Assembly (NCBI RefSeq): GCF_964656455.1
Contig: NC_135725.1
Location: 48,491,688-48,555,687, forward strand
Direction: 5' to 3'
DNA length: 64,000 nucleotides
DNA from: Halichoerus grypus
Taxonomy: Eukaryota > Chordata > Mammalia > Carnivora > Phocidae
Shown: in pieces, positions 32,470 to 43,684 of the stretch
How positions within the stretch are numbered: position 1 is the stretch's first letter
How the letters are laid out: every line of letters begins with the position of its first letter
The notes under the pieces: generated by a model
What the model was told of the DNA's origin: nothing
The model's input: only the letters and a program-made list of their open reading frames with translations
The model's database searches: none
Translations under genes and position numbers: made by a program

Positions 32470-32690
32470 TAGCTGTTGCTTTAAAGATAGTCTGCCTATT
32501 GGATAAGAAGTAACAGGAAATATTTAGAAGACAGAATTGACAGAGTTGGGAAAATAGGTTTTAAATGTGGGGAAGAGAAGGAAAGCTAAGAATCAAGAGT
32601 AAAGTTTAGGTTTCAGTTTTAAATGATCAGAGCATATTTGTGCTATTAATTAAGATCAGAAATATAGAATTGAGATGTTTTTATTTTCTT
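32470..32690 (-). mobile_element. L2 LINE fragment, continuation
   Basis: GGAAATATTTAGAAGACAGAATTGACAGAG, GTTTTAAATGTGGGG, AAGAATCAAGAGTAAAGTTTAGG fit the antisense L2 stretch 'ggatatattttgaaggtagagccgacaggattt...gatgtgggg...gagtcaaggatgactcc'. Same copy as 31740-32365, separated by the TG/CA tract. Confidence 0.6.
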
Positions 32691-33555
32691 TTGTTGCGTT
32701 TTTCTATCTAAACATAGCCCAGGTCAAATAAGAGCCACACTTTAAGGTTTGCCTCCTAGGTTTTGAATCTAGAATTATAATTTGATGAAAACACTTCCGT
32801 GGAACGGTGAGAAAAGTCAGATGGCATTGAACTGAGAAAAACTCGAGGTAAATTGAGGTGATAATGTCTACCTTGAGAGATGTAGAGATTGACCTTGAAG
32901 AGACACAGATTAATTTAGCAGAATGGCCAAGAAGGGGGAGTTAAGGAAATAGCCATGCTAATATGTCATTTCTGTTGTTTCTGACCTACCCCCTCAGCCA
33001 GCAGACATGGTAGTGGTGAAGGAGAGCAGAAGACAAGAGAGGGTGAAGCATTGGCAGATTATTTGTCAAATTCTTTGGTAATAAACCTAACTGAGGAGAG
33101 ATGTGTCCTTAGGGTAAGAAAAGAAAATATCTTATGCAACCCAGCCAAGTACTATTCCAAATACACTCTACCCCTTACTTTCTCTCCCAACTACCGCATA
33201 CACACACACACACACCCAAAATAAAGATAAATATATTGAGGAAAATCATGCAAAACAAATAAGAAATAGATGAAAGTAATTTATCATTGAGAAGATAAGT
33301 GAGAGAGACAACAAAAGACAAGATGCAACAATGATATAATTGTGCCTGAATAAAAAATATTGAAAGGGGGGAAAATGCTAAAATATCCCCTGGAAAATAG
33401 GGGATATTTATGTCTTTTTTATGTAAAAGACATAAAGAAAGACAGGAAAATAGACACTAAACTGAAGCTTACAATAAAGTGTATATTAACATAAAGAATA
33501 AACCTTAATGAATAATGGGGGAAAACAGATTTTTTTAAAAAGTCAGTTACAAGAA
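32691..33555. other. Unique-looking DNA with hairpins
   Basis: No recognised transposon; contains a short (CA)n run at 33198-33215 and the hairpin pair annotated at 33381-33436. Confidence 0.5.
33381..33436. repeat. Two adjoining perfect hairpins
   Basis: First: AAATATCCCCT (33381-33391) and AGGGGATATTT (33399-33409), an 11-bp stem with a 7-base loop. Second: TTTATGTCTTTT (33407-33418) and AAAAGACATAAA (33425-33436), a 12-bp stem with a 6-base loop. They share three bases, so both cannot fully form at once. Not attached to any element I recognise. Confidence 0.85.
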
Positions 33556-33559
33556 AGAA

Positions 33560-33770
33560 AAAAAATGTGTCCTAAAATTTCTTTGTAGTCTCATTCAATA
33601 TCAAAAGTTAGTAGAAAATCATACACAATGTTCTGATATAGTAATCCTGTAATTTTATACCTAACCAGGATACTCTTCAAGATAGCAGAGAATATATTCT
33701 TAAACATCTAACAATTCAACATATAAAGTATCCATGAATCTGTCTTGAAAAGTCAGTCTGGTAATTAATA
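33560..33770 (+). mobile_element. L1M or HAL1 fragment
   Basis: CCTGTAATTTTATACCTAACCAGGATACTCTTCAAG, then AATATATTCTTAAACATCTAACAATTC resembles the 'gaattttatacccagccaa.ctatc.ttcaa' region of old L1/HAL1 elements. Diverged. Confidence 0.4.
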
Positions 33771-34655
33771 AAACTAAAAACCCAAGAACGAAGAAGCAAT
33801 GTTAAAATCTTTGTGGCAAGTATTGCTTTCTTTACATATAAAAAAGAAAAAAGCTATATGAATTATTAGAAGTAAAAGAACTGAAATTAAATGTAGTTTC
33901 TGACATTGTAAAATGAGTAATATAATAATAAAAGTTGAAGTTCTGGTGAGGGTGAAATTTGGAAAATAGGTAGGTGTACTGATGTTCTCATTATTTTGAA
34001 CAGGAACTAGAAACTGTCTAGTGTGAAAGATGTAGTTAAAACTAGGGGGGAGATTCCCAATTTAAAAAATAATAGTTTTGTTATTTTAAGGAAGAAAGTA
34101 ATATTTTCTTCATCTAGATTTACCTAATTTTGAAGTAATTAATATTTCCGCTCATAAAAATAAATCCAAAGTTTTACAGCAAATACAGCAGTTTTTCTAG
34201 GTAGACTTGTTCCTTTTTCTTGTTGAAACACCCTAAAAATACATTTATTTTTCACTCGAAAAATGTCAGTTATAGTATAATTTTACCCTCTAACACTATC
34301 ACTATTTTTCACTCACTCTAAACACACACATACAGACACATACATCCCACTTACCTGGAAAGACTAACATCAAATATTATATTTGCTAGGTTATGGGATT
34401 TGCAAAATATTTTTTAGTATTGCTTAAAACTTTTATAATTGACATATATCATTTTTAGAGGAAAAATGTGGTTGTGATTCATACAAAACTTTTGTGAAAT
34501 TATCTAGTCCATCACCTAAATGATTAGACACTAATTATTAATTTCCCTTTCCATTCTTGATTCTAATAGTCTTTAATCTTCTTTATCTCCTTTCCTTTTT
34601 TTTCACTGATACATAGATCTGTTTTCCCATCATTTTCTCTGTTCCTTTGATGTCT
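33771..34655. other. AT-rich DNA without recognised features
   Basis: Nothing recognised; very low GC. Confidence 0.5.
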
Positions 34656-34659
34656 TCTG

Positions 34660-34765
34660 TCTTTGAGCTTTCTAGTCTTGTTCATATATATTTATGTCTC
34701 CCATATCTAAAAAAATGACTGGCACAGAGTAGGTACTAAATATGCACGTACTGCACTGACTTTTT
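34660..34765 (+). mobile_element. L2 LINE 3' end
   Basis: TTTGAGCTTTCTAGTCTTGTTCATATAT...ATGACTGGCACAGAGTAGGTACTAAATATGC matches the L2 terminus ('cctggcacatagtaggcgctcaataaat'). Confidence 0.6.
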
Positions 34766-36030
34766 TTTTCTTTTCTGTTTCCTGTATGTCTCTGAGTCCC
34801 CATAATTATTTTCCCCAGAAATGACATTAATTGAAATTGTGCAATACCACAATTTTAAATTTTATTAATTGATGAATGATATATTTATTTCATATTTTTT
34901 TCATATGTTTCAAACAACAATTGGGGTATTTATGTTTGTTTTTGTGACTTGTAAATGAAAGATAAAGTGAGAAAGACAGTTTCAGGGAGTAAGAGTATAG
35001 CATTTTATATTTTCATTCTTTCTCGAATTTTTCAACAACTTGACCAATACTGTCATAAAGAGCCACAGCCCTCTGATGTCCTTAATGTGAAACCATATTA
35101 AGAATACTACAAGTTTTACTAAATGTAATCTAGATATATGATCATATATTAAGCCTCAAATCATTGGTTTTCCAGTGAGAGCCTATTATCTTGAGTCCTT
35201 ATCCCTGAATGGCTCCACCTAACTGTGAGCACAAGGAATGGAGTGCTGGTCAATTCTCTTTTCCTTCATTAAAGCTTTGACTGAGTAAACAGTCTTTTTA
35301 TTTTGTTAGCTTTAATTCAGGACCCTTTATGATCTGGCCACAGTTAACTGCAGCCCATGTGCCCCGTAACTCCACTTTCTCTTTCATAAAAAGAGTGGTT
35401 TTCATGCTGTGATGGTCAAACTACTATTTTTTTGAAAAGGCAAGTTTGGATAAAAATTAGTATTTATATATGAGGCTCATATATAAATATTATATACTAG
35501 GTGGAAAGCTGAAACTTCTTTGTAAGTTTCTCACTAAAGAAATTTCTTGGAATGCTTTGATTTTACTAGTTGTCATTGGGTTTCTGAATAGAGTACTTAC
35601 TTCTAACTCTTTTATATAATCCCATTACCAATTGTCCAAACAACTTTATTGTGAAAAAAAAGTCCCATTGGTAAACTTAACGAAAATTAAGTACATAATT
35701 AATTGGATGCTTCCTCTCATCTCATAACTCTGTTGTATTTTTTACTCATAAATGCAGTGTTAATACCTGCTTCTTTGAAAGTGTAGCAAATTGAAATTCA
35801 TATATATTTATGTGAACTAAAGTATATTATTTTATAATAAGTCAGAAGTCCAAACAGATATTTATTTTCTTAATTCCAATTAGGCCCATAATTGAGAAAA
35901 AGCACCTTAAATAGTTTAAAAATTGTTGGTTTCAAAGCTGTTCTATGAATTCTTTAATAAACCAGAGCCCACAATTCACCCATCCTGTAATTTTACAACT
36001 CATGGGACAATTTTAGAATGATTTATACAA
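34766..36030. other. AT-rich DNA; weak L2 trace at 35300-35400
   Basis: The segment CAGGACCCTTTATGATCTGGCCACAGTTAACTGC around 35320-35350 resembles the L2 'gccctacatgatctggcc' stretch on the plus strand. The rest shows nothing recognisable. Confidence 0.35.
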
Positions 36031-36033
36031 CGT

Positions 36034-36236
36034 AGGGCTCCTGGATGGTTCAGTCGGTTGGGAATCCGAGTCTTGATTTCTGCTCAGGTCATGATCTCAA
36101 GGTTGTGGGATTGAGCTCCAAGTTCAGGGCTCCGTGCTCAGCGGGGAGTCTGCCTGAGACTCTCTCCACATCCCCACCTCATGCTCTCTCTTGCTATGTC
36201 TTTCTCTCTCAAATAAATAAACTCTTTAAAAAAAAA
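36034..36236 (+). mobile_element. CAN-SINE, older copy
   Basis: GGGCTCCTGGATGGTTCAGTCGG head, CAGGTCATGATCTCAAGG, CTCAAATAAATAAACTCTTTAAAAAAAAA tail. Head mutated (CTCCTGGATGG for CGCCTGGGTGG), so older than the 53322 copy. Target duplication not found. Confidence 0.92.
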
Positions 36237-36379
36237 TAGTTTGGGTTCTTTATGACCCATGGATTTGTTGAGGCCTTGACAATCCCTGGAGAGGACCCTG
36301 GAGCCCTGTGGCCACATGAACCATAATCCATACCTTGCAGCATTTACAGAAAATTAACTCAAATGGATTATATTTCTAA

Positions 36380-37412
36380 AGGTAAAACCTAAAACTAAAA
36401 CTTCTAGAGGAAAGCATAAAAAATCTTTTTCCCATTAGGTTAGACAAAGATTTCTTTTATGTAAAACAAAGCAAGACACATAAAAGAAAACAATGATAAA
36501 GTAGACTTCATCCAAATCAGAACTTCTGATCTTAGAAAGACACTATTAGGAAAATGAAGAGGCAGACCACAGACCAGGAGCAATGTTTGCAAAACACATA
36601 AATGATAAAACATTGGTAGCTAGAACACATAAAGAACTATTACATCTCAACAAGAAGACACATAAAATAGAACTGGGCAAGAGATTTGAACAGATGCTTC
36701 AAATAAGCATGCACAAAGATAAGCACATTAAAAAAAAAGATGCTCATCATGTGATTAGGGACATGAAAACTAAAATCACAATGAGATACTAAGACATATC
36801 TATTGAATGGCTAGAATAACAACATTAATAACAAAATCTGAAAATATCAAATGATGATGAGAATGTGGAGCAACTGGAACTCACATACCTTGTTGATGGG
36901 AATGCAACATTGGATAACCACTTTGGAAAACAGTTTGATAGTTTCTTACAAAGTAAAACATATGCTTATCATGCAAACCAAAAGCCTAATACCTGGTACT
37001 TACCCAAAAGAAATGAAAGCATATGTCAGAAAAAAATCCTCTATGCAAGTATGCATAGCAGTTTTACTTATAATTGCCTCAAATCAGAAACACCCCAATT
37101 GTCTATTGACTGGTGAATGCATCAACAAATTGTGGCACATTCATGCAATGGAATACAGCCTATCTCAACCCCAAAGGCAATGAACTACTGATACATGCAA
37201 CTACATAATGTCCACCAAGTGCATTATAATAGGTGTAAGAAGTCAGACCCAGAAAGCTGTGCACTCTGTAATTAAGTTTATGTGACATTCTAGAAGATAT
37301 TGACTTCAAAGGGGTCTTTTGGGGATGATGAGAATGTTCTACACTTGATTGTAATTGTGGTAGCATAACTGTGATCATTTGTCAAAATTATCAAAATGAA
37401 CACACAAAAAGG
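36380..37412 (+). mobile_element. L1M ORF2 3' part
   Basis: GACAAAGATTTCTTTTATGTAAAACA, GTAGACTTCATCCAAATCAGAAC, TGGGCAAGAGATTTGAACAG, GAATGTGGAGCAACTGGAAC, GGAATGCAACATTGGATAACC, ATTGTGGCACATTCATGCAATGGAATACAG, TGATTGTAATTGTGGTAGCATAACTGTG follow L1M ORF2 to the 3' UTR in order. The frames at 36583-37183 are fragments of this; many stops. Its 3' end runs into the minisatellite at 37416. Confidence 0.82.
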
Positions 37413-37415
37413 TTC

Positions 37416-37612
37416 CATATTATTTAACTTCATATTACTTAACCTCCATATTATTTAACCATATTATTTAATCTCAGTATTATTTAACCTCAATAAATCT
37501 ATATTATTCATATTATTTAACCTCCATATTATTTAACCTCAATAAATATTATTTAACCTCAATATTATTTAACCTCAATAAATCCATATTATTTAACCTC
37601 AATAAACCTAAA
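37416..37612. repeat. AT-rich minisatellite with repeated AATAAA
   Basis: About ten copies of ATTATTTAACCTC, several extended to ...CTCAATAAATCC. Units are 16-24 bp and order varies. AATAAA occurs five times on the plus strand (in CTCAATAAA). The unit resembles the end of the adjoining L1M ('ttatacctcaataaagctg'), from which it probably expanded. Confidence 0.9.
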
Positions 37613-37750
37613 TTTAAAATATAGGCTTTTTATCACTGACTGTGATTAAATATGGTGAAAACATAAATATTCAACTTTGTTCTATGGCTATGTCCTGCAA
37701 TTTATTCTGTAACTAAATTTGTTATGAGGTTATTTTTCCCTGCATTTCTT

Positions 37751-37958
37751 TTTTTTTTTTTAATTTTTTTTAAAGATTTTATTTATTTATTTGAGAGAGA
37801 GAGAATGAGAGACAGAGAGCACGAGAGGGAAGAGGGTCAGAGGGAGAAGCAGACCCCCCGCTGAGCAGGGAGCCCGACGTGGGACTTGATCCCAGGACTC
37901 CAGGATCATGACCTGAGCCGAAGGCAGTTGCTTAACCAACTAAGCCACCCAGGCACCC
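37751..37958 (-). mobile_element. CAN-SINE
   Basis: Inverted SINE, complete, with tail AAAGATTTTATTTATTTATTTG, body CCCAGGACTCCAGGATCATGACC and head CTAAGCCACCCAGGCACCC. Perfect 14-bp target duplication TCCCTGCATTTCTT at 37737-37750 and 37959-37972. Confidence 0.97.
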
Positions 37959-37972
37959 TCCCTGCATTTCTT

Positions 37973-39730
37973 AAAGATCTGTCCACACCACTATCTTTTT
38001 TTTGCCCCTACATCTAGACTCTAATTGACTTGCATTAATAGCAACTTTCTTCATGGGTCCTTTCTTAGAGGAAATAATCTAACACAGTCCTTTGGTGCCC
38101 TTATAAATATAATAAATTTGAATAAAGTAAAAATTTTCTTCTGGACATCTTTTAATTCTCTGTGGTCATTCTTTCATCTGAGAGAGGATGTCGTAATGGC
38201 CCACTGGGTCATCATCAACAACTTTTTTAGCCCCAAAGAGCTGACATGCCATCACAGCTTCTGGAAGGCACTGGAGAATTGCCACTGAGATAACCTGTAC
38301 TTACTTTCATTCATTTCGGCTTATATTATTTCATGTATAAAGGCAGCTTGGAAAATCCACAATATGCTAATGTGTGGGCTGTGGAGGAAATTTAATTTTG
38401 TCAGACACAATATTTTATCCTGTAAGCAAAAAATGGATTTAATCAAACATTATTTATTCCGCACAGGAAACTCATTCCATCATTGAGCATATTTTAGACA
38501 CTTAACATTGTGGTTCCTCAAACTCAGGATTTAATATTACGGACAGCTTGTTAAAGAAAACTTTTATTACATTAAAGTGAGAGTCCACTGCTTTCTGACA
38601 CTTCAGTAAAAAAAGAATCCAATATATTGTAACCTCAACTCAAAACCTCATTTCTTTTCTCTTGACATTAAAGCATATGAAAATTTACATTGCAAGCTAC
38701 CGTTATCTCTGATATCTTCGAATCACAGAACAGGTGATTCACAACTAAATCAGAGTTGCTTGTATAGAATGAATAGAAGTTATATAATAAATAAACATAT
38801 ATGTATAGTGACTATTGTGATTTTTTTCTCATATGTTACTCTGCAATTAAAAACAAAGAAGTAAGTTTCAGCTTTCCACCCAAAATAGAGTTACAGTTTC
38901 CCATTTCTGTCTGTACATTGATTTGATGTGACATTAGGAAGGGGCAACTTTTCTGGATATCATGGCGTTAAAATCTGTCACACATTTCTTATTTTTAACC
39001 TAGGAATGGTGTGAAATTAATATTATTCTTTCTTTTCTTTTTGCCTTTCTGTGATATTTAGACCAATTAACAAGTAAAAGAGACCCACTTAATACATATC
39101 TTGTAAAATAACACAGTCTGGACACCTTGTTTAATCTAATTTTTAATTTGTTTAAAAATTTTTAGTTCTGTTATATAAGGGGCTATACTAACAAGATAAA
39201 TACAGGGCAGATCAGGATTTCTCTATCTTGGAGCTTGTGCTGGATGGTGTACAAACCCTTACACTGTGAGGTCAGAAAGAACTGTGGAGGGAGATGATAT
39301 GCAATTTAAAACTTGAATGAGCTGAATAAGCAGCCTTAGGAAGGCCGAGCTGAAGAGAATTCTAAACTGAGAGAACTGCAGTGCAAAGGATCTAAAACAA
39401 ACACAGGTTTGCTATGGGTGTTCTAAATTTTTCAATCTATTTGGAAGATAATTGGCAGAATTGAATATTATTTTTAACACTTCAAGTTCAACATCCCTGT
39501 TTATGAACTGAAAACAAGTTTGAGCTTTCCTCCCACCTTTTTATATTTATTTTTCAGTAGTTAAGAACGTCTACTTCCTGCTGTGCAATCCCAAATAAAA
39601 ACTATTTTTTAGTCTTACCAGAGTCCTACAGATTTTGCACATGAAAAAAAAAAGTGTCTTTAGCAAGCTTAACATTTGCTTTTGTGGGTTCTAGAAATTC
39701 ATAGTCTATCCAATGTTCTTTTCTCCAGTC
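37973..39730. other. Repeat-poor DNA, 1.75 kb
   Basis: No recognised transposon. The interval 38130-38500 is repeat-free and includes AATATGCTAATGTG (octamer-like) and TTCATTTCGGCTTATATTATTTC; it could be conserved non-coding DNA but nothing here proves it. No exon recognised. Confidence 0.4.
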
Positions 39731-39734
39731 TTGG

Positions 39735-39889
39735 GAAAAAGAAAAAGGTTAAAAAAAAAAAAAAAAAGGAAGGAAGGAAGGGAAGGAGAGGACAGGGAAG
39801 GAAGGAAGGGAGGAGGGAGGGAAGGAGGAAGGGAGAGAGAAAATGAGAAACAGGAAGGAAGGAAGGAACGAACGAACGAACGAAGGAAA
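39735..39889. repeat. Purine microsatellite (A-run, GGAA, GGGA, then AACG units)
   Basis: A17 run, then GGAAGGAAGG and GGGAGGGAGG units, ending in GAACGAACGAACGAACGAAGG. One-strand purine tract of about 150 bp. The 61-residue frame here is K/R/E/G only. Confidence 0.95.
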
Positions 39890-40194
39890 TATATTTAATG
39901 ATTCTTAAGGCTTATTCAAGGCCTTATTTAAATTTCTCAGCATCTCATCTTTTTATCGGCCTTAACTGGCAAACCAGTAGCTAACAAGCTTCAAGTTTTA
40001 TTTTGCTTGCATACATTTCACATTTTAGTAAGGATCTCTAGTTAGTTTGAATTATTCCCCCCGAACAGAAAATTAACTATCTTTTCTCTTTCACTTCTTA
40101 GAAAAGGCGTCTCTAGACTCAGAGTTTAATCATTCTCATTCTAAAACATTTATATTATATATTTTTTTCTTTGATTTTTCCCCTTCCTTTCTTC

Positions 40195-40510
40195 TTTTCT
40201 TTCACAAACACTTGTAGAGCACCTGCTTGTCTCAGGCATTGCTTTGGTACCAGGGACACCAACATAAATAACACAGGGTCCCTAGCTTTGAAAATCTTAC
40301 GATCTATGGAAAAGACACATGTAAAAGAGATCATTACAAATAATAAAATAAAATAGGATAAGACCTAAATAGGGCAAGTGGACCAGGCTATGAGGTCACA
40401 GAAGAAAGCGAGTAATTCCATCTGATAGGCCTGAAGAAAGCTTTCAGAGGAGAGGGAACATTTGATCTGAATCTTCAAAGAAAAACCAAAGAATAAATTA
40501 GAAATTTGGA
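40195..40510 (-). mobile_element. L2-type LINE 3' region
   Basis: ACACTTGTAGAGCACCTGCTTGTCTCAGGCATTGC, GGGACACCAACATAAATAACACAGGGTCCCTAGC, then GGAACATTTGATCTGAATCTTCAAAG follow the antisense order of this old repeat type ('gatgaataagacacggtccctg...gacatttgagctgagtcttgaaggat'). Confidence 0.55.
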
Positions 40511-42055
40511 GAAGGAAATTAAGTCTTTTTAAAAGAAAAATATATATGCAATGCAAAAGATGAAATCATATGAAAGAAGGGGTATCTGAAGAGAGAGAGA
40601 GATGGAATTATTGAAGAGAGAGAGAGAGAAAGATTGGAGAGCAGCAAGAGGGGGAGGGAAGAATTTCCACCCTCCACCCCTCTTCCAGTCTTCTCCCAAT
40701 GCCTTCTATTGGCCAAAATCATCAGGAAACCAGGAAAGACAGGGAGGAGCCTAAGAAAATCAGCAGCACCAGAGCCTACCATAAAACAGAGCACTGGAAA
40801 GCTGAAGAGTGGATCTGAGAGCAAGCACACAAGTGATGGGTGCAGTCTGGAAATGGACAACCTATATTTTATACTTCCATTTTATATTTTGAAAAAATGG
40901 TCAAGACACAAACCAGTACTTGTATATGTTTTCTCCATAGATGCAATGTCAGAAACCTTTTTTTTCCCCCCACAGCATTTATTTATATTTATTTTGGCTA
41001 CATTAGTTTCAATTAGCATAATTCTACCTCATAGGTAGGGCACATTCGATCCTTTATTTGAAGGCTCATTCCTGAATGTGGGCCAAAGTTAAAGCTTATC
41101 TATTGACTGAAATACTTTTAAAGTATTAGGAGTGATCATGGAAAGTTTTCATGGATGTTTTAGTTATTCGTTTTTTTCTCTGGTTTTCTCATGTTTTCTT
41201 TGCCAAGTTTCAGAATTCTACTTCTTACCTTCTTAGTTACACTTCCATTTGTGATGTTTTAGGTCAATTTCCAACATAGGCATCAGCAGATAACACAGCA
41301 AATGGCCAGTTCCTTCGATTGTTTATCTGTGACTTACAATTATTCTACCTTTTTCCCCTCATGAGACGCTAAAGCTTGTGTATATCTATTTATGCTCCTT
41401 TGCTCAAAAAATTAATTTGGCTATGGTTCTAGGTCATTTACTTCTAGCATTGAACTTTAAAGAAATCCTACAATCAATATACCTCAAGAGATTTTTTTGA
41501 AACTCTGAAATATTTTTATAAAAATATTAGCTTCCTGGTGTAAATAAATACTGCTATCCTTGCTCCTTACTTACACCCATCCAGCTTCCCATAACATTTT
41601 TGGACACAAATTAGTTCTCAATGTCAAATTCCAGTTTCATTGCAAAATATCATTTTGCTGAGCTTTGATATATATATATATATGTACATACTATTACCTT
41701 ATTTAAAATTGAAATAAAAGTTTTATGTAAGCATATACAATTTTCACTGATCTTCCCTTTTCTAAAAGTAAAATATACACTATATCTAAAAGCATCTATT
41801 CCATTTTTTAAAAGCTGTAATTAATGTTTTTCATGACTAGGAGAAGTAAGCAACATTGCAGATGAGGTCGGCACAGCACAAAATAAAATGGAATCATTTC
41901 TTTGGCAAGTTGTGTATCCACCCCAGACTTTTCTTTCTTTCCTTTTTCATCATCCAAAGATTTTGCTTCTTTTATCAATACCATGATATATCCTACCAAC
42001 AATTTGGAAATACAGTCTACCAAGTCATTTGAAGAAAAATAAAAACTAACAGATA
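40511..42055. other. Unique-looking DNA
   Basis: Holds GA-rich runs (40589-40633) and a short (TA)n run at 41670-41684. The two overlapping opposite-strand frames of 113 and 134 residues at 40519-41038 have no recognised domain, and part is encoded by the GA tract. No promoter or splice evidence. Confidence 0.45.
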
Positions 42056-42059
42056 TATA

Positions 42060-42285
42060 GTTATTACTCTGTGCTAATTTCATAATTACCATTTGATCCT
42101 CACGACAATCCTAAAGTAGGTACAATTACATAAACCTTGTGAGACAAGAAACCTAAGACAAAGGGCAGTTAAGTAATTGACCCAAGGTCACACAGCTAGT
42201 AATTGGCAGAATCAGAATTGGAACAAAGAAAAGCCTGGCTCCAGATTTGTGCTCTTAATTTCCACACTCTACTGCCCTTATAAGT
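42060..42285 (-). mobile_element. MIR SINE
   Basis: TCTGTGCTAATTTCATAATTACCATTTGATCCTCACGACAATCC, AGGTCACACAGCTAGTAATTGGCAGAATCAGAATTGGAAC and TTGTGCTCTTAATTTCCACACTCTACTGCCC match inverted MIR strongly, including the AGGTCACACAGCTAGTAA core. Confidence 0.9.
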
Positions 42286-43203
42286 CAGCATTCACAATGT
42301 CAATTTATATGAACCAAGGTAGCGACGAAGATGTAGGCAAAATGATGACCACCATGACATCACGGCAGGTCCAAGCAGCCATAGGATGGCTTAATGGTCT
42401 GTAAGGGAGTGACCACCATCAGCACAGAGAAGCATCTGCCTTCTTATGGTTTCCTAGAAACTTGTTCAGGTGCATGTTTAAATAAGTACTCACATAAGAA
42501 GGAAGCTTTCCTCAAATCAGTTCAAAGGGAAAACAGGAACCTAAGATGGTCCTTGCCAAGGGTGATAGGAGGTTCTGCTGTAACCAACCAGGTCATTCAT
42601 GGGAACTTCCATTGGATAGTTTGCTATTCCATTCCCTCTCTCCCACTAGAACTGTTTATTACTCTTTGCCCACCTGGGCCTCCAAGCTCACAGTATCACA
42701 TATAAATATAGAAATATAGCCTTCAAAAGCACACAATCACAACATCTAGTCACTATGTAGTATTGTATAATAGTCAAGTCATTTTTGAAACATCAATTTA
42801 AAACACCTATGAAGTTTATTGTGAAAGATGGCTTTATTCTCATCCATTAATGCCTGAAGTGGGTTGTACTGTGCTTCCTCAAAAAGCTTGGGAACCCCTG
42901 AATTACTCTGGATGAATAAAACTCTGAAACACATAGAGAGACAATTTAACATTGCCTTCCATTATATTTAGCCCTCTTTTGTTTTCTGTCGTTATCATTT
43001 AGCCCTTATAGAATTGATCAGCTAAGGCTTAACTGCCATTTACAGCCCTCCTAGATTCCTCATGGTAACATGTCTAACACCTGTCACGGGGGAGAGTGGC
43101 TCACTTTTGAAGTATTTGGATGACTTTAAACTGGCACAATTCATTCTTTATGAGCACTGAACCCAATCTCTCTGCTGCTTCCTGGAAATTACTGTCAACT
43201 CTG
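42286..43203. other. Unique-looking DNA
   Basis: Nothing recognised. The 103-residue frame at 42394-42705 has no family resemblance and no upstream promoter. Confidence 0.45.
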
Positions 43204-43218
43204 AAAGGTGATGCGCTC

Positions 43219-43429
43219 GGGGCGCCTGGGTGGCTCACTTGGCTGGGCGGCTGCCTTCGACTCGGGTCATGGTCGTGGAGTCCCGGGATCGAGTCCCATG
43301 TCGGGCTCCCTGCTCAGCAGGGAGTCTGCTGTTCCCTCTGACCCTCCCCCCTCTCATGCTCTCTCTCTTTCTCATTCTCTCTCTCTCTCAGATAAATGAA
43401 TAAAATCTTTAAAAAAAATTTTTTTAATT
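43219..43429 (+). mobile_element. CAN-SINE, first of a pair
   Basis: GGGGCGCCTGGGTGGCTCAC head, ACTCGGGTCATGGTCGTGGAG, CTCAGATAAATGAATAAAATC tail. Left target copy AAAGGTGATGCGCTC (43204-43218) pairs with AAAGGGTGATGCACTC (43669-43684), beyond the second SINE. The second SINE therefore landed at this SINE's tail/right duplication. Confidence 0.95.
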
Positions 43430-43442
43430 AAAAAAAGGGTGA

Positions 43443-43664
43443 CGGGCGCCTGGGTGGCTCAGTTGGTTAAGCGACTGCCTTCGGCTCAGGTCATGATCCT
43501 GGAGTCCCTGGATCGAGTCCCGCATCGGGCTCCCTGCTCAGCAAGGAGCCTGCTTCTCGCTCTGACCCTCCCCCCTCTCATGTGCTCTCCCTCTCTCATT
43601 CTCTCTGTCTCAAATAAATAAATAAAATCTTTAAAAAATAAAAAATAATAAAAATAAAAAAAAT
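43443..43664 (+). mobile_element. CAN-SINE, second of a pair, inserted at the first one's tail
   Basis: GGGCGCCTGGGTGGCTCAGTTGG head, CGACTGCCTTCGGCTCAGG, AATAAATAAATAAAATCTTT tail with a long A-rich end. A perfect 13-bp duplication AAAAAAAGGGTGA lies at 43430-43442 and 43665-43677. The body is very close to the copy at 53322, a young subfamily. Confidence 0.96.
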
Positions 43665-43684
43665 AAAAAAAGGGTGATGCACTC

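Noticed and set aside
36583..37183. Consecutive plus-strand frames suggesting exons
   Set aside because: They are fragments of L1M ORF2 in collinear order with stops and frameshifts.
37416..37612. Regular repeats that might be taken for a CRISPR array
   Set aside because: Units are contiguous, vary in length and lack unique spacers; mammalian AT-rich minisatellite.
40519..41038. Frames of 113 and 134 residues on opposite strands
   Set aside because: Overlapping on both strands, partly encoded by GA-rich low-complexity DNA, and no domain, promoter or splice evidence.
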